A stretch of 39,878 bases of DNA from Candidatus Hydrothermarchaeota archaeon (GTDB lineage: Archaea > Hydrothermarchaeota > Hydrothermarchaeia > Hydrothermarchaeales > BMS3B). This document shows positions 14,837 through 24,058 of the stretch, in pieces. Below the pieces are notes generated by a model. It had not been told where the DNA came from. It saw only the letters and a list, made by a program, of their open reading frames with translations, and did no database searches. The position numbers were made by a program, and so were the translations under genes. Each line of letters opens with the position of its first letter. The stretch's first letter is position 1. Where the stretch lies: contig WANW01000036.1 in the NCBI GenBank assembly GCA_015521615.1, forward strand, positions 1-39,878, in the 5' to 3' direction.

Positions 14837-16888
14837 TTAACCTGTTTTCTTCCTGTACTTCTCCTTGCTTTTACAGTTCATGTCAATACAGCTCAGCACA
14901 CGGCGCTTTCCGAGGGGCATGCTCACCATGGGCAAACCACAGACGTTGCAGCGCTTGTCCGTGGGGTAAATACCCCGCTTCTGGGGCAGTGGATATGAGA
15001 CATCGCAGCTCGGGTAGTTCTTACAGCCTATGAAGCGCTTGCCTGTCTTTTTTGAACGTATGATGCGCAGCTCACCGCCGCAGCGGGGGCACTCGCCTAT
15101 AACCTCACCCTTTCTCTTTTCCTCTATGGCGAGGGCGAGCTTTTCGCCAATCTCCTTCTCGCGAAGCTTGAACTCATTCATTATTCGTGTGAGCTCCCTT
15201 CTGGCCTCCTCCAGGGTGCGCTCCGGCTCGGCTTTTCCCTGCTGAATCTCCTCCAGCTTCTGCTCAAAGCGCCTTGTCAACTCTTCGCTTATTATCTCCG
15301 GCACATACTCTGCGAGAGCTTCGATTACACTCATGCCTATCGGCGTAACCCTTATCGGCACGCCTGTGATGTACTCCCGCTTGTAGAGGGTGTCCACAAC
15401 CTCGGCGCGTGTGGCTTTAGTGCCCAGTCCGCGGCGCTCAAGCTCTGCCACCAGCGAGGCAGGGTTGTAGCGCTCTGGTGGCTTTGTTTCGTCTTCATCC
15501 AGGCTCACCTTGAGCACCTTAAGCACGTCTCCTTCATGAAGCTTTGGAAGCACGTGCTCCTCCAGCCTGGCGTAGGGGTAGAAAACCCGCCACCCCTGCT
15601 CCAGTGTTCTCGCGCGGGAGAAGGTAAATGCCTCGCCTCTGATGCTCGTCCTTACGTTCATCTTCGCGCGCCTCATGGGTTCGCCGAAGGTGGCGAGGAA
15701 GCGGTGCACTATCAGCAGGTAGATCTTCTCCTCTCGCGAGGAGAGCTTTTTGGGTTTTACGCCAGTGGGGTAAATCGCAGGATGAGCTGGGTCGTCCTTC
15801 TTCCCCTGCCTGGGATAGAGCTTCTCCTTGGCCAGAAGAAGCTCTGCAAGCTGAGCGAAGGCGGGATTCTCTCCCAGCGCCTTTATAATCTGCCTGTAAC
15901 CTATGGTTGGTGGAAGCTTCTGCGAGGAAGTTCTGGGATATGAGATGTACCCGCTCTCGTAGAGAGACTGGGCGATATCCTGCGTCGCTTTAGGGCTGAG
16001 CCTGAAGTAGCGGTACGCTTCGCTCTGAAGTGTGCCCAGGTCGAAGGGTACGGGCGGCGGCACTGCGCTTTCTTTTAGCTCCACCTTCTCCACCTTCGCT
16101 TCCTTCGCATCCTGGAGCTTTGAGTAAAGCTGCCTGGCCTCGCCCTCGTCGAAGAGCTTTCCCCGTGTGTGCGTAGCCTTGACTCTGCTCCTGCCCACCC
16201 TGAGGGTGGCGCTGAGTGTCCAGAAAGGCTCTGGAACAAAGCTGGCGATCTCCTTCTCTCTTTCAACAAGTATTGCGAGCGCAGGTGTCTGCACCCTGCC
16301 AGCGGAGAAGGTGGTGAATTTTTTGGAATAAGACTTAACAGCACTGGAAAGTGCGCGGGATGTGTTTATCCCCCAGTACCAGTCCATTATGTGCCTAGCC
16401 TCGCCAGCTTTAACCAGAGGCATGTCCACCTCGGCGAGGTTCTCATATGCTCGCCTTAAGTCTGGCTTTGTGAGTGCGGAGAAGCGCATTCTCTTTGCCC
16501 GCTTGGCAGAACACGCGAAGCGCAGCGCGTTGTAGCCAAGAAGCTCGCCCTCAATATCGTAGTCTGTGGCTATAATAAAGTGCTCTACCTGGGATGCGAG
16601 CTTTTTGAGCAGGGAGATGTACTTCCGCGTGTAGCCCTTGCTCTTATCCACTTCATAGAGAGGTGCCCACTCGACGTCAAAGACGGGGTAGGAGTAGCTG
16701 TTTTTCTTCTCTTTCAGTGAGTAAAGGTGCCCCGCGGCACTGGCGACGTATATTGTTTCGCCGTTACTGGAAATTTCAAAGTAACTCACCCCACCCGCAG
16801 TGCGCCGCTTGCACCTGTCTGAGATAGCGTAGGCTATCTTCTGGCTCACCTTTGGCTTTTCGGTTATTATAAGCGTCCTCATGGCCAT
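14837..16888 (-). CDS. topA: DNA topoisomerase I (type IA)
   Basis: This enzyme relaxes negatively supercoiled DNA by passing strands through a single-strand break. The 683-residue protein starts with a Toprim domain (Glu10 in ITEKPK; DYDIE with Asp109, Asp111 and Glu113). The catalytic tyrosine is Tyr317 in YISYPRTSS. FSAGRVQTPAL (about 194-204) is the conserved family motif. Two C-terminal zinc motifs are visible: CPRCGG ... CKNYPSC and CNVCG ... CIDMNC. Length is normal for archaeal type IA enzymes. A second in-frame ATG lies two codons downstream (16882). No helicase domain is present, so it is not a reverse gyrase. Confidence 0.95.
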   Translation of the reverse strand: MAMRTLIITEKPKVSQKIAYAISDRCKRRTAGGVSYFEISSNGETIYVASAAGHLYSLKEKKNSYSYPVFDVEWAPLYEVDKSKGYTRKYISLLKKLASQVEHFIIATDYDIEGELLGYNALRFACSAKRAKRMRFSALTKPDLRRAYENLAEVDMPLVKAGEARHIMDWYWGINTSRALSSAVKSYSKKFTTFSAGRVQTPALAILVEREKEIASFVPEPFWTLSATLRVGRSRVKATHTRGKLFDEGEARQLYSKLQDAKEAKVEKVELKESAVPPPVPFDLGTLQSEAYRYFRLSPKATQDIAQSLYESGYISYPRTSSQKLPPTIGYRQIIKALGENPAFAQLAELLLAKEKLYPRQGKKDDPAHPAIYPTGVKPKKLSSREEKIYLLIVHRFLATFGEPMRRAKMNVRTSIRGEAFTFSRARTLEQGWRVFYPYARLEEHVLPKLHEGDVLKVLKVSLDEDETKPPERYNPASLVAELERRGLGTKATRAEVVDTLYKREYITGVPIRVTPIGMSVIEALAEYVPEIISEELTRRFEQKLEEIQQGKAEPERTLEEARRELTRIMNEFKLREKEIGEKLALAIEEKRKGEVIGECPRCGGELRIIRSKKTGKRFIGCKNYPSCDVSYPLPQKRGIYPTDKRCNVCGLPMVSMPLGKRRVLSCIDMNCKSKEKYRKKTG

Positions 16889-16962
16889 GCCTTCTATGCT
16901 GGGGAAAATTTTTTAATCTTAGATTACAATTCCTCACAAGTATCAAGATTATAGGTGTTGCT

Positions 16963-18114
16963 ATGGAGTACGCGGAGCGGATACAGAAGCTGCCCCCATA
17001 CCTGTTCGCTGAGCTTGACCGCAAGATAGCGCAGAAGCGCAAGGAAGGCGTTGACGTCATAAGCTTTGGTGTGGGAGATCCCGACATTCCGACGCCGGAG
17101 CACATTGTAAGGGCCGCCTGCGAGGCTGCGAAGAAGCCCGAGAATCACCGCTACCCGAGCTACGAGGGGATGCTCGCCTTCCGTGAGGCTGTGGCGGAGC
17201 GTTACCGCCGCGACTTCGGCGTGGAACTTGACCCTGAGAGAGAGGTAATAGCGCTGATAGGCTCCAAGGAGGGGGTGCACAACATCCACTTCGCGTTTGT
17301 TAATCCGGGCGATGTGGTTCTCTACCCTGACCCGGGTTATCCCGTCTACCGCACTGGGCCACTTTTTGCTGGCGGCGAGGCGTATGCGATGCCTCTGCGC
17401 AAGGAGAACAACTTCCTGCCCGACCTCGAGGCGATACCCCGGGATAAGGTTAAGAGGGCAAAGATGATGTGGATAAACTACCCGAACAATCCAACAGCCG
17501 CTGTGGCTGAGGCGGAGTTCTACCGCGAGGTGATAGACTTTGCCCGGGATAACGATATAATAGTGTGCTCCGACGAGGCCTATTCTGCTATCGCCTTCGA
17601 CGGCTACCGCGTGCGCAGCTTCCTGGAGTTCGACGGAGCTATGGAGGTGGGTATCGCCATAGATTCATTATCCAAGGCGTACAACATGACCGGCTGGCGC
17701 ATCGCCTATGCCGCTGGAAACGCTGAGATTATCGCGGGCCTGGGCAAGGTGAAGACGAATGTTGATAGCGGAGCGTCGCAGATTATTCAGGAGGCTGCGA
17801 TAGCGGCGCTTCGCGGCTCGCAGGAATGTGTGCGCGAGAATGTGCGCATTTACCAGGAGCGCCGGGACGTGCTCGTGCGTGGTCTGAGAAAACTGGGCTT
17901 TAATGTGGATAAGCCCAAGGCAACCTTCTACCTCTGGATGGAGGTGCCAGGAGGCGACTCCATGGCATTCGCCGAGAAGCTCCTCGAGGCGGGCGTAGTG
18001 GTGACTCCCGGTGTGGGCTTTGGGGAGCACGGCGAGGGCTTCGTCAGGTTTGCGCTCACGCAGCCTGTGGCGAGAATAGAGGAGGCGCTGGAGCGCATGG
18101 AGCGCGTGCTCTAG
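16963..18114 (+). CDS. dapL: LL-diaminopimelate aminotransferase-type enzyme
   Basis: This fold type I PLP aminotransferase has 383 residues. The PLP-binding lysine is Lys238 in [12 protein letters not shown], with Asp204 and Tyr207 in SDEAY and the NYPNNPT motif near 172-178. The N-terminal text [21 protein letters not shown] and [11 protein letters not shown] closely follow the DapL family, which converts tetrahydrodipicolinate directly to LL-diaminopimelate for lysine synthesis in methanogens and Archaeoglobus. Other class I aminotransferases share the fold, so the substrate is inferred from family resemblance. No other lysine gene is nearby. The gene is divergent from topA. AGGTG lies about 7 nt before the ATG. 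Confidence 0.85.
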   Translation: MEYAERIQKLPPYLFAELDRKIAQKRKEGVDVISFGVGDPDIPTPEHIVRAACEAAKKPENHRYPSYEGMLAFREAVAERYRRDFGVELDPEREVIALIGSKEGVHNIHFAFVNPGDVVLYPDPGYPVYRTGPLFAGGEAYAMPLRKENNFLPDLEAIPRDKVKRAKMMWINYPNNPTAAVAEAEFYREVIDFARDNDIIVCSDEAYSAIAFDGYRVRSFLEFDGAMEVGIAIDSLSKAYNMTGWRIAYAAGNAEIIAGLGKVKTNVDSGASQIIQEAAIAALRGSQECVRENVRIYQERRDVLVRGLRKLGFNVDKPKATFYLWMEVPGGDSMAFAEKLLEAGVVVTPGVGFGEHGEGFVRFALTQPVARIEEALERMERVL

Positions 18115-18227
18115 GTATTTTAAACTTTACATTGTTAACCTCCTTCCAAGCGAGTACAACTTTTCGGGAGAAGATACCATGGCAGGACGGGATTACGTTC
18201 TACGTGATTGAGGAAGTAAAGCGCGAG

Positions 18228-19745
18228 ATGCGCTTACCGGAGCGAGTTCGGATTTTTGACACGACGCTTAGGGATGGAGAACAGACACCAGGGGTTTCTT
18301 TAACTGTTGAGGAGAAGATAACCATAGCGCGGCAGCTGGATAAGCTGGGCGTCGACATTATCGAGGCGGGATTTCCCATCTCCTCGCGGGGTGAGAAGGA
18401 GGCGGTGAGCAGGATAGCCAAGGAAGGGCTGAGCGCCGAGGTCTGCGGCCTTGCGAGGGTTCTTCCCGAGGATATCGACGCCGCCCTGGACTGCGACGTT
18501 GACATGGTGCACACCTTCGTCTCAACGAGCGACATACAGCGTGAGGCCACAATAAAGAAGAGCCGCGAGGAGGTGCTGGAACTCGTAACCAGCGCTGTGG
18601 AGCAGATTAAAGCCCACGGGGTAAAGTGCCTCTTCTCGGCGATGGACGCTACTCGCACTGAGATGGACTACCTGATAAAAGTCTTCAAAACCGCCGAGGA
18701 GGCGGGCGCTGACATAATAAACATCCCCGACACGGTAGGGGTTATGATTCCGCCGGCGATGCGGCGCATTACCCGTGAGGTGTACGAGAATGTGAGCATC
18801 CCCATAGATGTGCACTGCCACAACGATTTTGGATTGGCGGTGCCCAACTCACTTGCCGCCGTCGAGGCAGGGGCGCAGGAGGTGCAGGTTACCATCAACG
18901 GCATAGGCGAGCGCGCGGGCAACGCAAGCCTTGAGCAGGTGGTGATGAGCCTGACCTCCATCTACCGGGTTAAGACCAACATTCGCACAGAATACCTCTA
19001 CGAGACTTCCAAGCTGGTGGAGCGCCTCACGGGAATAAGGATGCCCCCCAACTATCCAATTGTGGGTGAGAACGCCTTCTCCCATGAGTCGGGCATCCAC
19101 ACCCACGGCGTGCTCGTTAAAGCCGAGACCTTTGAGCCGGGGGTTATGACCCCCGAGATGGTGGGTCACAGGCGGAGAATAGTGAGCGGCAAGCACGCTG
19201 GCGCGCATGGCATAAGCGCCATGCTCCAGGAGATGGGCATCTACGCCACCCGGGAGCAGGTGCGGGAGATTACACGAAGGGTGAAGGAGCTGGGCGACAA
19301 GGGCAAGCGGGTTACCGATGCCGACCTGCTTGCAATAGCAGAGGCGGTAGTGGGAGAGGTGGCGAAGCAGGAGAAGGTTGTCGACCTTGAGGAGTTTGCG
19401 GTGATGACGGGCAACCGCGTCATACCCACGGCGAGCGTCAAGCTGCGCTTCAGGGACAAGGAGCTCATGGGCGCGGAGACCGGCGTTGGCCCGGTGGACG
19501 CTGCACTGAACGCTGTGCGCAAGGTGCTCAGCGAGGTGGAGGACATTCGCCTGACTGAGTACCACCTCGAGGCGATAACCGGTGGGAGCGACGCCCTCGC
19601 AGAGGTTGTGGTCAAGCTGGAGGATAGCAGAGGAAACATCGCGAGTGGAAAAGCGGCGCGCGAAGACATAGTCAACGCCAGTGTCGAGGCCATGATCTCG
19701 GCGATAAACCGCATCTTTATAATGAGGGAGAAGGCTGAAAAGTAG
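18228..19745 (+). CDS. leuA: 2-isopropylmalate synthase-type enzyme
   Basis: This enzyme condenses acetyl-CoA with a 2-oxoacid, for LeuA 2-oxoisovalerate in the first committed step of leucine synthesis. The catalytic domain begins [18 protein letters not shown] and carries the metal-binding HCHNDFG and the [14 protein letters not shown] motif. [11 protein letters not shown] and GKHAGAHGI mark the linker. The C-terminal roughly 120 residues are the LeuA allosteric dimer domain. The open frame reaches back to 18132, but a TATA-like TATTTTAAA lies at about 18116-18124, so those codons are mostly leader. ATG 18228 gives 505 residues, the usual length. Citramalate synthase (CimA) and homocitrate synthase (AksA) are close paralogues and cannot be excluded. 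Confidence 0.85.
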   Translation: MRLPERVRIFDTTLRDGEQTPGVSLTVEEKITIARQLDKLGVDIIEAGFPISSRGEKEAVSRIAKEGLSAEVCGLARVLPEDIDAALDCDVDMVHTFVSTSDIQREATIKKSREEVLELVTSAVEQIKAHGVKCLFSAMDATRTEMDYLIKVFKTAEEAGADIINIPDTVGVMIPPAMRRITREVYENVSIPIDVHCHNDFGLAVPNSLAAVEAGAQEVQVTINGIGERAGNASLEQVVMSLTSIYRVKTNIRTEYLYETSKLVERLTGIRMPPNYPIVGENAFSHESGIHTHGVLVKAETFEPGVMTPEMVGHRRRIVSGKHAGAHGISAMLQEMGIYATREQVREITRRVKELGDKGKRVTDADLLAIAEAVVGEVAKQEKVVDLEEFAVMTGNRVIPTASVKLRFRDKELMGAETGVGPVDAALNAVRKVLSEVEDIRLTEYHLEAITGGSDALAEVVVKLEDSRGNIASGKAAREDIVNASVEAMISAINRIFIMREKAEK

Positions 19746-19753
19746 GCCTTTCC

Positions 19754-20485
19754 CTACCCCTTTTCAGAGCCCTCCCAGAGGTATTTAAACATCACGCTGG
19801 CTATTCTCACCAGCTCAGGTTCGTCGCTCCATATACCCACACCCCCCGTCTCATCTCCGTAGGGTGAGGCATAGAAAACCTCCTCGTCGTCCTTTATGAC
19901 AACCCAGCCTATTCTCTCCCTGCACACCCTCACCTCCACGCCAGGAATCTCAACCCTTCCAAGCTCCTCGCCGGCGACCACCCTCACCTCCACGCCCAGC
20001 GCAGCCCTGCCTTCAATAATCCTCCTCATGCCTGAAAGTTCGCCAGCAAGGTCCGCGGGGATAAAGGGCACAAGCAGGCTCAGCGACACCCTGGCGGAGC
20101 TCAGCATCTCCAGCACCTTCTCCAGAATCTTCTCCTTGCCGCGAATTATCCACACACCCACCTTTTTTGAATCCCCGCCAACCGGCTTGAGACCGCGGAT
20201 TATCTCCTCCTTTGCCTCCTCGAGCTTTTTTCTGGTTTCCCTCTCCACGCTCCTGAGCACCACCCCGGGCTCAACCGCCCTGTAGCGCATGGGCTTGCCC
20301 GGCTCCCTCACAATCCACCCCTTCCTCTCCAGCGAGGTGAGCACATCGTAAACCCTCGGATAGGGGATGCCTGCGAAGTCGCTTATCTCCTTTGAGGTCA
20401 GCACGCCCCTTCTGGCAAGCTCCACATAGGCAAGGGCTTCATACCTGTTCAGCCCGAATAATCTCAGCTTGTCTTCGAGGTTCAT
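19754..20485 (-). CDS. TrmB-family transcriptional regulator
   Basis: The 243-residue protein has an N-terminal winged helix (about 5-70: FGLNRYEALAYVELAR, TSKEISDFAGIPYPRVYDVLTSLERKGWI). This is followed by a short coiled coil (VERETRKKLEEAKEEII) and a C-terminal domain of the TrmB middle-domain, PLD-like type (about 105-235). The sugar-binding extension of full-length TrmB is missing, so the ligand is unknown. It is divergently transcribed from an RND exporter operon. The 117-bp gap holds an 18-bp palindrome and repeated GTGGTTAA half-sites, so local control of both transcripts is likely (inference). Confidence 0.88.
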   Translation of the reverse strand: MNLEDKLRLFGLNRYEALAYVELARRGVLTSKEISDFAGIPYPRVYDVLTSLERKGWIVREPGKPMRYRAVEPGVVLRSVERETRKKLEEAKEEIIRGLKPVGGDSKKVGVWIIRGKEKILEKVLEMLSSARVSLSLLVPFIPADLAGELSGMRRIIEGRAALGVEVRVVAGEELGRVEIPGVEVRVCRERIGWVVIKDDEEVFYASPYGDETGGVGIWSDEPELVRIASVMFKYLWEGSEKG

Positions 20486-20573
20486 CCCTCTTTCTCCTTT
20501 TCCACTGAAGGGAACTTTGCGGCTGTGCTATTAAAATTAACTACTGCCGGTGGTTAAATAATCGAAAAACCTT

Positions 20574-20591
20574 AAAGTGGTTAACCACTTT
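20574..20591. promoter_or_regulatory. 18-bp perfect palindrome, candidate operator
   Basis: AAAGTGGTTAACCACTTT is perfectly palindromic. GTGGTTAA recurs at 20550-20557, and GTGGTAAA follows at 20595-20602, ending at the base before the exporter's ATG. The palindrome overlaps a TATA-like CTTAAAG. A bound regulator, most simply the divergent TrmB protein, would block exporter transcription. Confidence 0.6.
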
Positions 20592-20602
20592 CAGTGGTAA
20601 AC

Positions 20603-21721
20603 ATGCTTCTCAGGGGCGCTCTGGTGAGGCTTGCCCGGGCTCAGGCGAGGGGGGGACATGTGATTGTCGCCTTCGCACTGGTCTTCACCATCTTTGCAGC
20701 ACTTGGTCTGCCAGAGATTGGGCTTCAGACTGACCTCAGCAAGGAACTCCCGTCTGGGATTGAGGCTATTGAGAAGATGAAGGAGGTGGGCGCAGAGTTC
20801 GGGAGCTCCGACTCGGTGATTGTGATAATAAAGCTGTCGGACAGTGAAATCAGCGGCAGAGTCCAGGACATCCGTGACCCGAGGGTTGCGAGGATGATAG
20901 AGCAGATTCACAGGAATCTGGCTGAGGAGAGGGAGGTTTCCCGGGTGTACTCCGCCTACTCCATCTATGAAAAAACAGGCATACCCCGAAGCCTTGCGGA
21001 GAGCAGGGCCCTTTATTCCACTATACCTGAGCTGAAGGATTTCTACTCCCGGGATTTAACAGCAACGGCGATATACATCTACTCCGACATAGGTGCAAGC
21101 GAAGAGAGGAACAGGGCACTGGTAGAGAGAGTCAGGGAGATTGTGGGGAGTTCCGAGAAGCCCCCCGGGGTGGAGGTTCTGATAACAGGCACCCCTCCAA
21201 TGAGGGTGGCACTTTTTGAGCTTCTAATCCATGACGCTGCGCTTACAATGAGCATCGCCGCGCTGATAATCCTCTTCCTCCTGGTAATCCTCCAGAAGTC
21301 GCTGATTAAGGGGCTGATAGTGTTCACACCTCTTATGCTTTCAGTGGTGTGGACCTTGGGAACCATGGGCTGGCTCAACATACCCCTGAGCATAGGCACT
21401 GTGGGCATTGGCGCAATGATTCTCGGCCTGGGGGTGGAGTATGGAATTTTTGTGATAAAGAGGTACGAGGAGGAGAAGCAGAAGGGGAAGAACCCTGAGG
21501 AGATTCTCGGAGTAGTAGTGCCTGGGGTCGGGCTGAACATTACCGGCTCCGCTACCACCACAATTGCCGGCTTCCTCGCCCTTCTCCTTGCCACGATGCC
21601 AATGGTTCAGAAAATGGGCTCCACCCTTGCTCTTGGAATATTTTACAGCTACCTGGGCGCAATAGTTGTGAATCCTGCTCTAATAGCAATTCTGGACAGG
21701 AGGGGATACCTTGCTGATTAA
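20603..21721 (+). CDS. RND/MMPL-type exporter, first half
   Basis: The 372-residue membrane protein corresponds to one half of an RND permease. It has an N-terminal transmembrane helix (about 18-38), then an extracytoplasmic loop domain of about 165 residues (LSKELPSGIEAIEKMKEVG to VEVLITGTPPMRVA). Five further helices follow from about 205, including GIGAMILGLGVEYGIFVIKRYEEE, the conserved sterol-sensing-like fourth helix. Archaeal RND proteins of this type are proposed to export hydrophobic substrates or assist envelope assembly. A GTG nine bases upstream is possible. ATG 20603 fits a leaderless transcript from CTTAAAG at about 20571-20577. It overlaps the second half by 11 bp. Confidence 0.87.
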   Translation: MLLRGALVRLARAQARGGHVIVAFALVFTIFAALGLPEIGLQTDLSKELPSGIEAIEKMKEVGAEFGSSDSVIVIIKLSDSEISGRVQDIRDPRVARMIEQIHRNLAEEREVSRVYSAYSIYEKTGIPRSLAESRALYSTIPELKDFYSRDLTATAIYIYSDIGASEERNRALVERVREIVGSSEKPPGVEVLITGTPPMRVALFELLIHDAALTMSIAALIILFLLVILQKSLIKGLIVFTPLMLSVVWTLGTMGWLNIPLSIGTVGIGAMILGLGVEYGIFVIKRYEEEKQKGKNPEEILGVVVPGVGLNITGSATTTIAGFLALLLATMPMVQKMGSTLALGIFYSYLGAIVVNPALIAILDRRGYLAD

Positions 21722-22826
21722 GGCCTATGCCAGGTTTGCGTCGGGGCACCCCTACCTTCTCCTGGCACTCTGCCTCGCTGCAAGCTACCTGGCGTACGTC
21801 CAGCTTTCTGGAGTCGAACTCGAAGCCACAGCTTTCGAGAAGATGTTCCCCGAGGACATTGAGGTTATAAGGGGATTTAAAATAGCCGAGGACCAGTTTT
21901 TTGGCTCCCAGAACATGTTTGTGGTGGTTTTTATTGACCCGGAGCAGAATTCGGTGCACTCTGTCAGGGACATAAGGCAGCCGGAGGTTGCGAAGTACAT
22001 AAGCGCAATCCAGGGAAAGCTCAAGAGTATAGAGGGAATTTCCGGAAGCAGGAGCTATGTGGACTACCTCGGCGATCGGGTGCCCGGGACCCTGGATGAG
22101 GTTAAGCTCAGGGTTGAGGGGAACCCTGCAGCGGAGGCGTACGTCAGTGAGGACAGGGCAACGGCGCTGATAAAGCTTCAGGTGAGCGACGTCTCAGGCA
22201 GGGAGGAGAGTTTTGTGGAGGACGTGGAGAGCGCCATAGGCTCAATTACCCCCCCTCCGGGAGTAAGGGCTGTGGTGGCAGGCGATCCCGTGAATGGGAA
22301 GATTTTCAAGGAGCTTACCGCAGGCGATATGCAGGCAACCACGAAGTTCAGCTTCCTGGGCATCCTCTTTTTTACGGCGCTGGTTCTCTGGTCGCTGAGG
22401 TACAGCTTTCTTCCGCTGCTGAGCGTAACCCTGGGAACCTTCTGGAGCTTCGGGATGATAGGTGCGCTGGGAATTAAAATCTCCTCAACCCTTGCAGGGG
22501 TGGTGAGCATGATTATGGGCATCGGCATAGACTTTGCAATCCAGATAATCGGGAGGTACATGCAGGAGGTTCAGGGCTACTTCGGTAGAGCCCTGGCTCC
22601 AGAGGAGGCAATGAGAGTTACTCTGGAGAATGTTATTAAGCCCATGGGAATCACCACCCTGGCGGCTTTAATAGGCTTCAGGGCTATGGCCCTGGGAGAG
22701 CTCAGATTTATGCATGACCTTGCCAATGTGATGAGCATCGGCGTCCTTGCGTGCATGCTCTCTGCTTTAACCTTTGTCCCTTCAGCAGTTCTGATTCTGA
22801 ACAGATTAAAGGAGGTAAGAATGTGA
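21711..22826 (+). CDS. RND/MMPL-type exporter, second half
   Basis: The 371-residue protein has the same plan as its upstream neighbour: one N-terminal helix, a loop domain (EKMFPEDIEVIRGF to VRAVVAGDPVNGK), and a helix cluster with GVVSMIMGIGIDFAIQIIGRYMQEV. Together the two form the equivalent of one 12-helix RND exporter encoded as two chains. The TTG start is supported by AGGAGGGG at 21699-21706, five nt upstream. It lies inside the first gene's last codons, suggesting translational coupling. The 3' end overlaps the next gene by 4 bp. Confidence 0.87.
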   Translation: MLIKAYARFASGHPYLLLALCLAASYLAYVQLSGVELEATAFEKMFPEDIEVIRGFKIAEDQFFGSQNMFVVVFIDPEQNSVHSVRDIRQPEVAKYISAIQGKLKSIEGISGSRSYVDYLGDRVPGTLDEVKLRVEGNPAAEAYVSEDRATALIKLQVSDVSGREESFVEDVESAIGSITPPPGVRAVVAGDPVNGKIFKELTAGDMQATTKFSFLGILFFTALVLWSLRYSFLPLLSVTLGTFWSFGMIGALGIKISSTLAGVVSMIMGIGIDFAIQIIGRYMQEVQGYFGRALAPEEAMRVTLENVIKPMGITTLAALIGFRAMALGELRFMHDLANVMSIGVLACMLSALTFVPSAVLILNRLKEVRM

Positions 22827-24058
22827 GGTGGTCTGTGGCATTTGCGGTGGCACTTCTATTTGCAGGGGTGGTTTATGCTCTGGATGCGGACTTTTATGTC
22901 ATGGCGGTGGAGCACACAAAGCTGAAGCAGGACAGCTACGGCTATGTGAATATAACTCTGAAGAATCTCGGGCCAAAGTATGCGGCGTATGCACGTGTTA
23001 CCTTTGACCCTGAGGACGAGTCACCGATAGACCCGGTTGGCTCACCCAGAAGGCACATTGGAAGGGTGAGAGAGGGCGTCCCCTCAGAGCAGTACTTCGG
23101 AATAATCCTGCAGAATGAGGAGGTTGAGCTGGGTTACAGGATTTATGTGAAGAAGGGCACTCCGCCCGGGGTTTACTATGTCCCGCTGCTTGTGGAGTGG
23201 AAGGATGAGCAGTTTAACACCAAATCGCAGGTGCTTCAGCTTGCCCTGCCGGTAGAGGGGGAAATTAAGCTGAGCATCGCCGGAATAGCCACGGTACCCC
23301 AGGACATAAGGAGCGGGAGAGACAATGTTAAGGTTACGGTGAGGATAGCAAATACCGGCGATGCTGAAGCGAGGAATGTGAGGGCGAGGCTTATTCTGGG
23401 TGCTCCCTTCACTGAGAGCTTCTCGGGAGCTGGGGAAAGCTTCCTGGGGAATATAATGCCCTACGCCGAGGCCTCAGCGGAGTTCCACCTGGATGTTAGC
23501 GAGAGGGCAGAGCCGGGGAAGTATGAGGTGCCTCTTGTGGTTGAGTATGAGGACTCCTCGGGCAGGGAGTACAGGGAGGAGAAGAGCATCTCTATTCTTG
23601 TTGAGCCGGCACCCTACTTTGAGCTGACGGGCGTTGAGCTTGTGCCGGAGAATCCCTCTCCCGGAGACAGGGTTACGCTGAAGCTCAGGATAAAGAACAC
23701 GGGCGGCGAGAAGGCTGAGAACACCGATATAAGGGTTATAAGGGAGAGCTCCCAGCCCTTCGACTTCACGACACGCAGCGATTTTATAGGCAGCCTGAAG
23801 CCTGGAGAGGTGGGCGAGGGCGCAATAGAGTTTGAGGTTAAAGAGGACGCGGTACCCAAGGAGTACAGGCTCAGGCTGAGCATCAGGTGCACTGGCGACA
23901 GCGAGGCCGGGGACGACAATGTTTATGTGCAGGAGATTGCAGTACCCGTGAAGGTGGTTGCAGGTTCCTCAGAGGGAGGTAGCAGGATGCTCTACGCGGG
24001 TGCTGGAGTTCTGCTGCTCGCACTCCTTGCAATAGGGGCAAGGAAGCTCAGAGGCTAA
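22823..24058 (+). CDS. COG1361-type surface protein with CARDB-like repeats
   Basis: This 411-residue exported protein begins with a signal peptide (WSVAFAVALLFAGVVYA) and ends with one transmembrane helix (LYAGAGVLLLALLAIGARK), so most of it faces outward. Between them are three immunoglobulin-like beta domains of the CARDB/NEW3 type, shown by repeated phrases such as VTVRIANTGDAEARNVRARL and LKLRIKNTGGEKAENTDIRV. COG1361 proteins often accompany RND genes in euryarchaea and may act as their extracytoplasmic partner (known association; function inferred). The open frame extends upstream, but GTG 22823 is favoured: AAGGAGGT (22809-22816) sits 6 nt before it, and it overlaps the exporter stop as GTGA. 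Confidence 0.85.
   Translation: MRWSVAFAVALLFAGVVYALDADFYVMAVEHTKLKQDSYGYVNITLKNLGPKYAAYARVTFDPEDESPIDPVGSPRRHIGRVREGVPSEQYFGIILQNEEVELGYRIYVKKGTPPGVYYVPLLVEWKDEQFNTKSQVLQLALPVEGEIKLSIAGIATVPQDIRSGRDNVKVTVRIANTGDAEARNVRARLILGAPFTESFSGAGESFLGNIMPYAEASAEFHLDVSERAEPGKYEVPLVVEYEDSSGREYREEKSISILVEPAPYFELTGVELVPENPSPGDRVTLKLRIKNTGGEKAENTDIRVIRESSQPFDFTTRSDFIGSLKPGEVGEGAIEFEVKEDAVPKEYRLRLSIRCTGDSEAGDDNVYVQEIAVPVKVVAGSSEGGSRMLYAGAGVLLLALLAIGARKLRG

Noticed and set aside
18132-18227. N-terminal extension of leuA
   Set aside because: A TATA-like box sits just upstream at 18116-18124, so most of these codons would lie at or before the transcript start. The LeuA family begins at the ATG at 18228.
18849-19565. 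Minus-strand open frame of 238 codons
   Set aside because: It is antisense to leuA. The plus frame carries all family motifs and the minus frame none.
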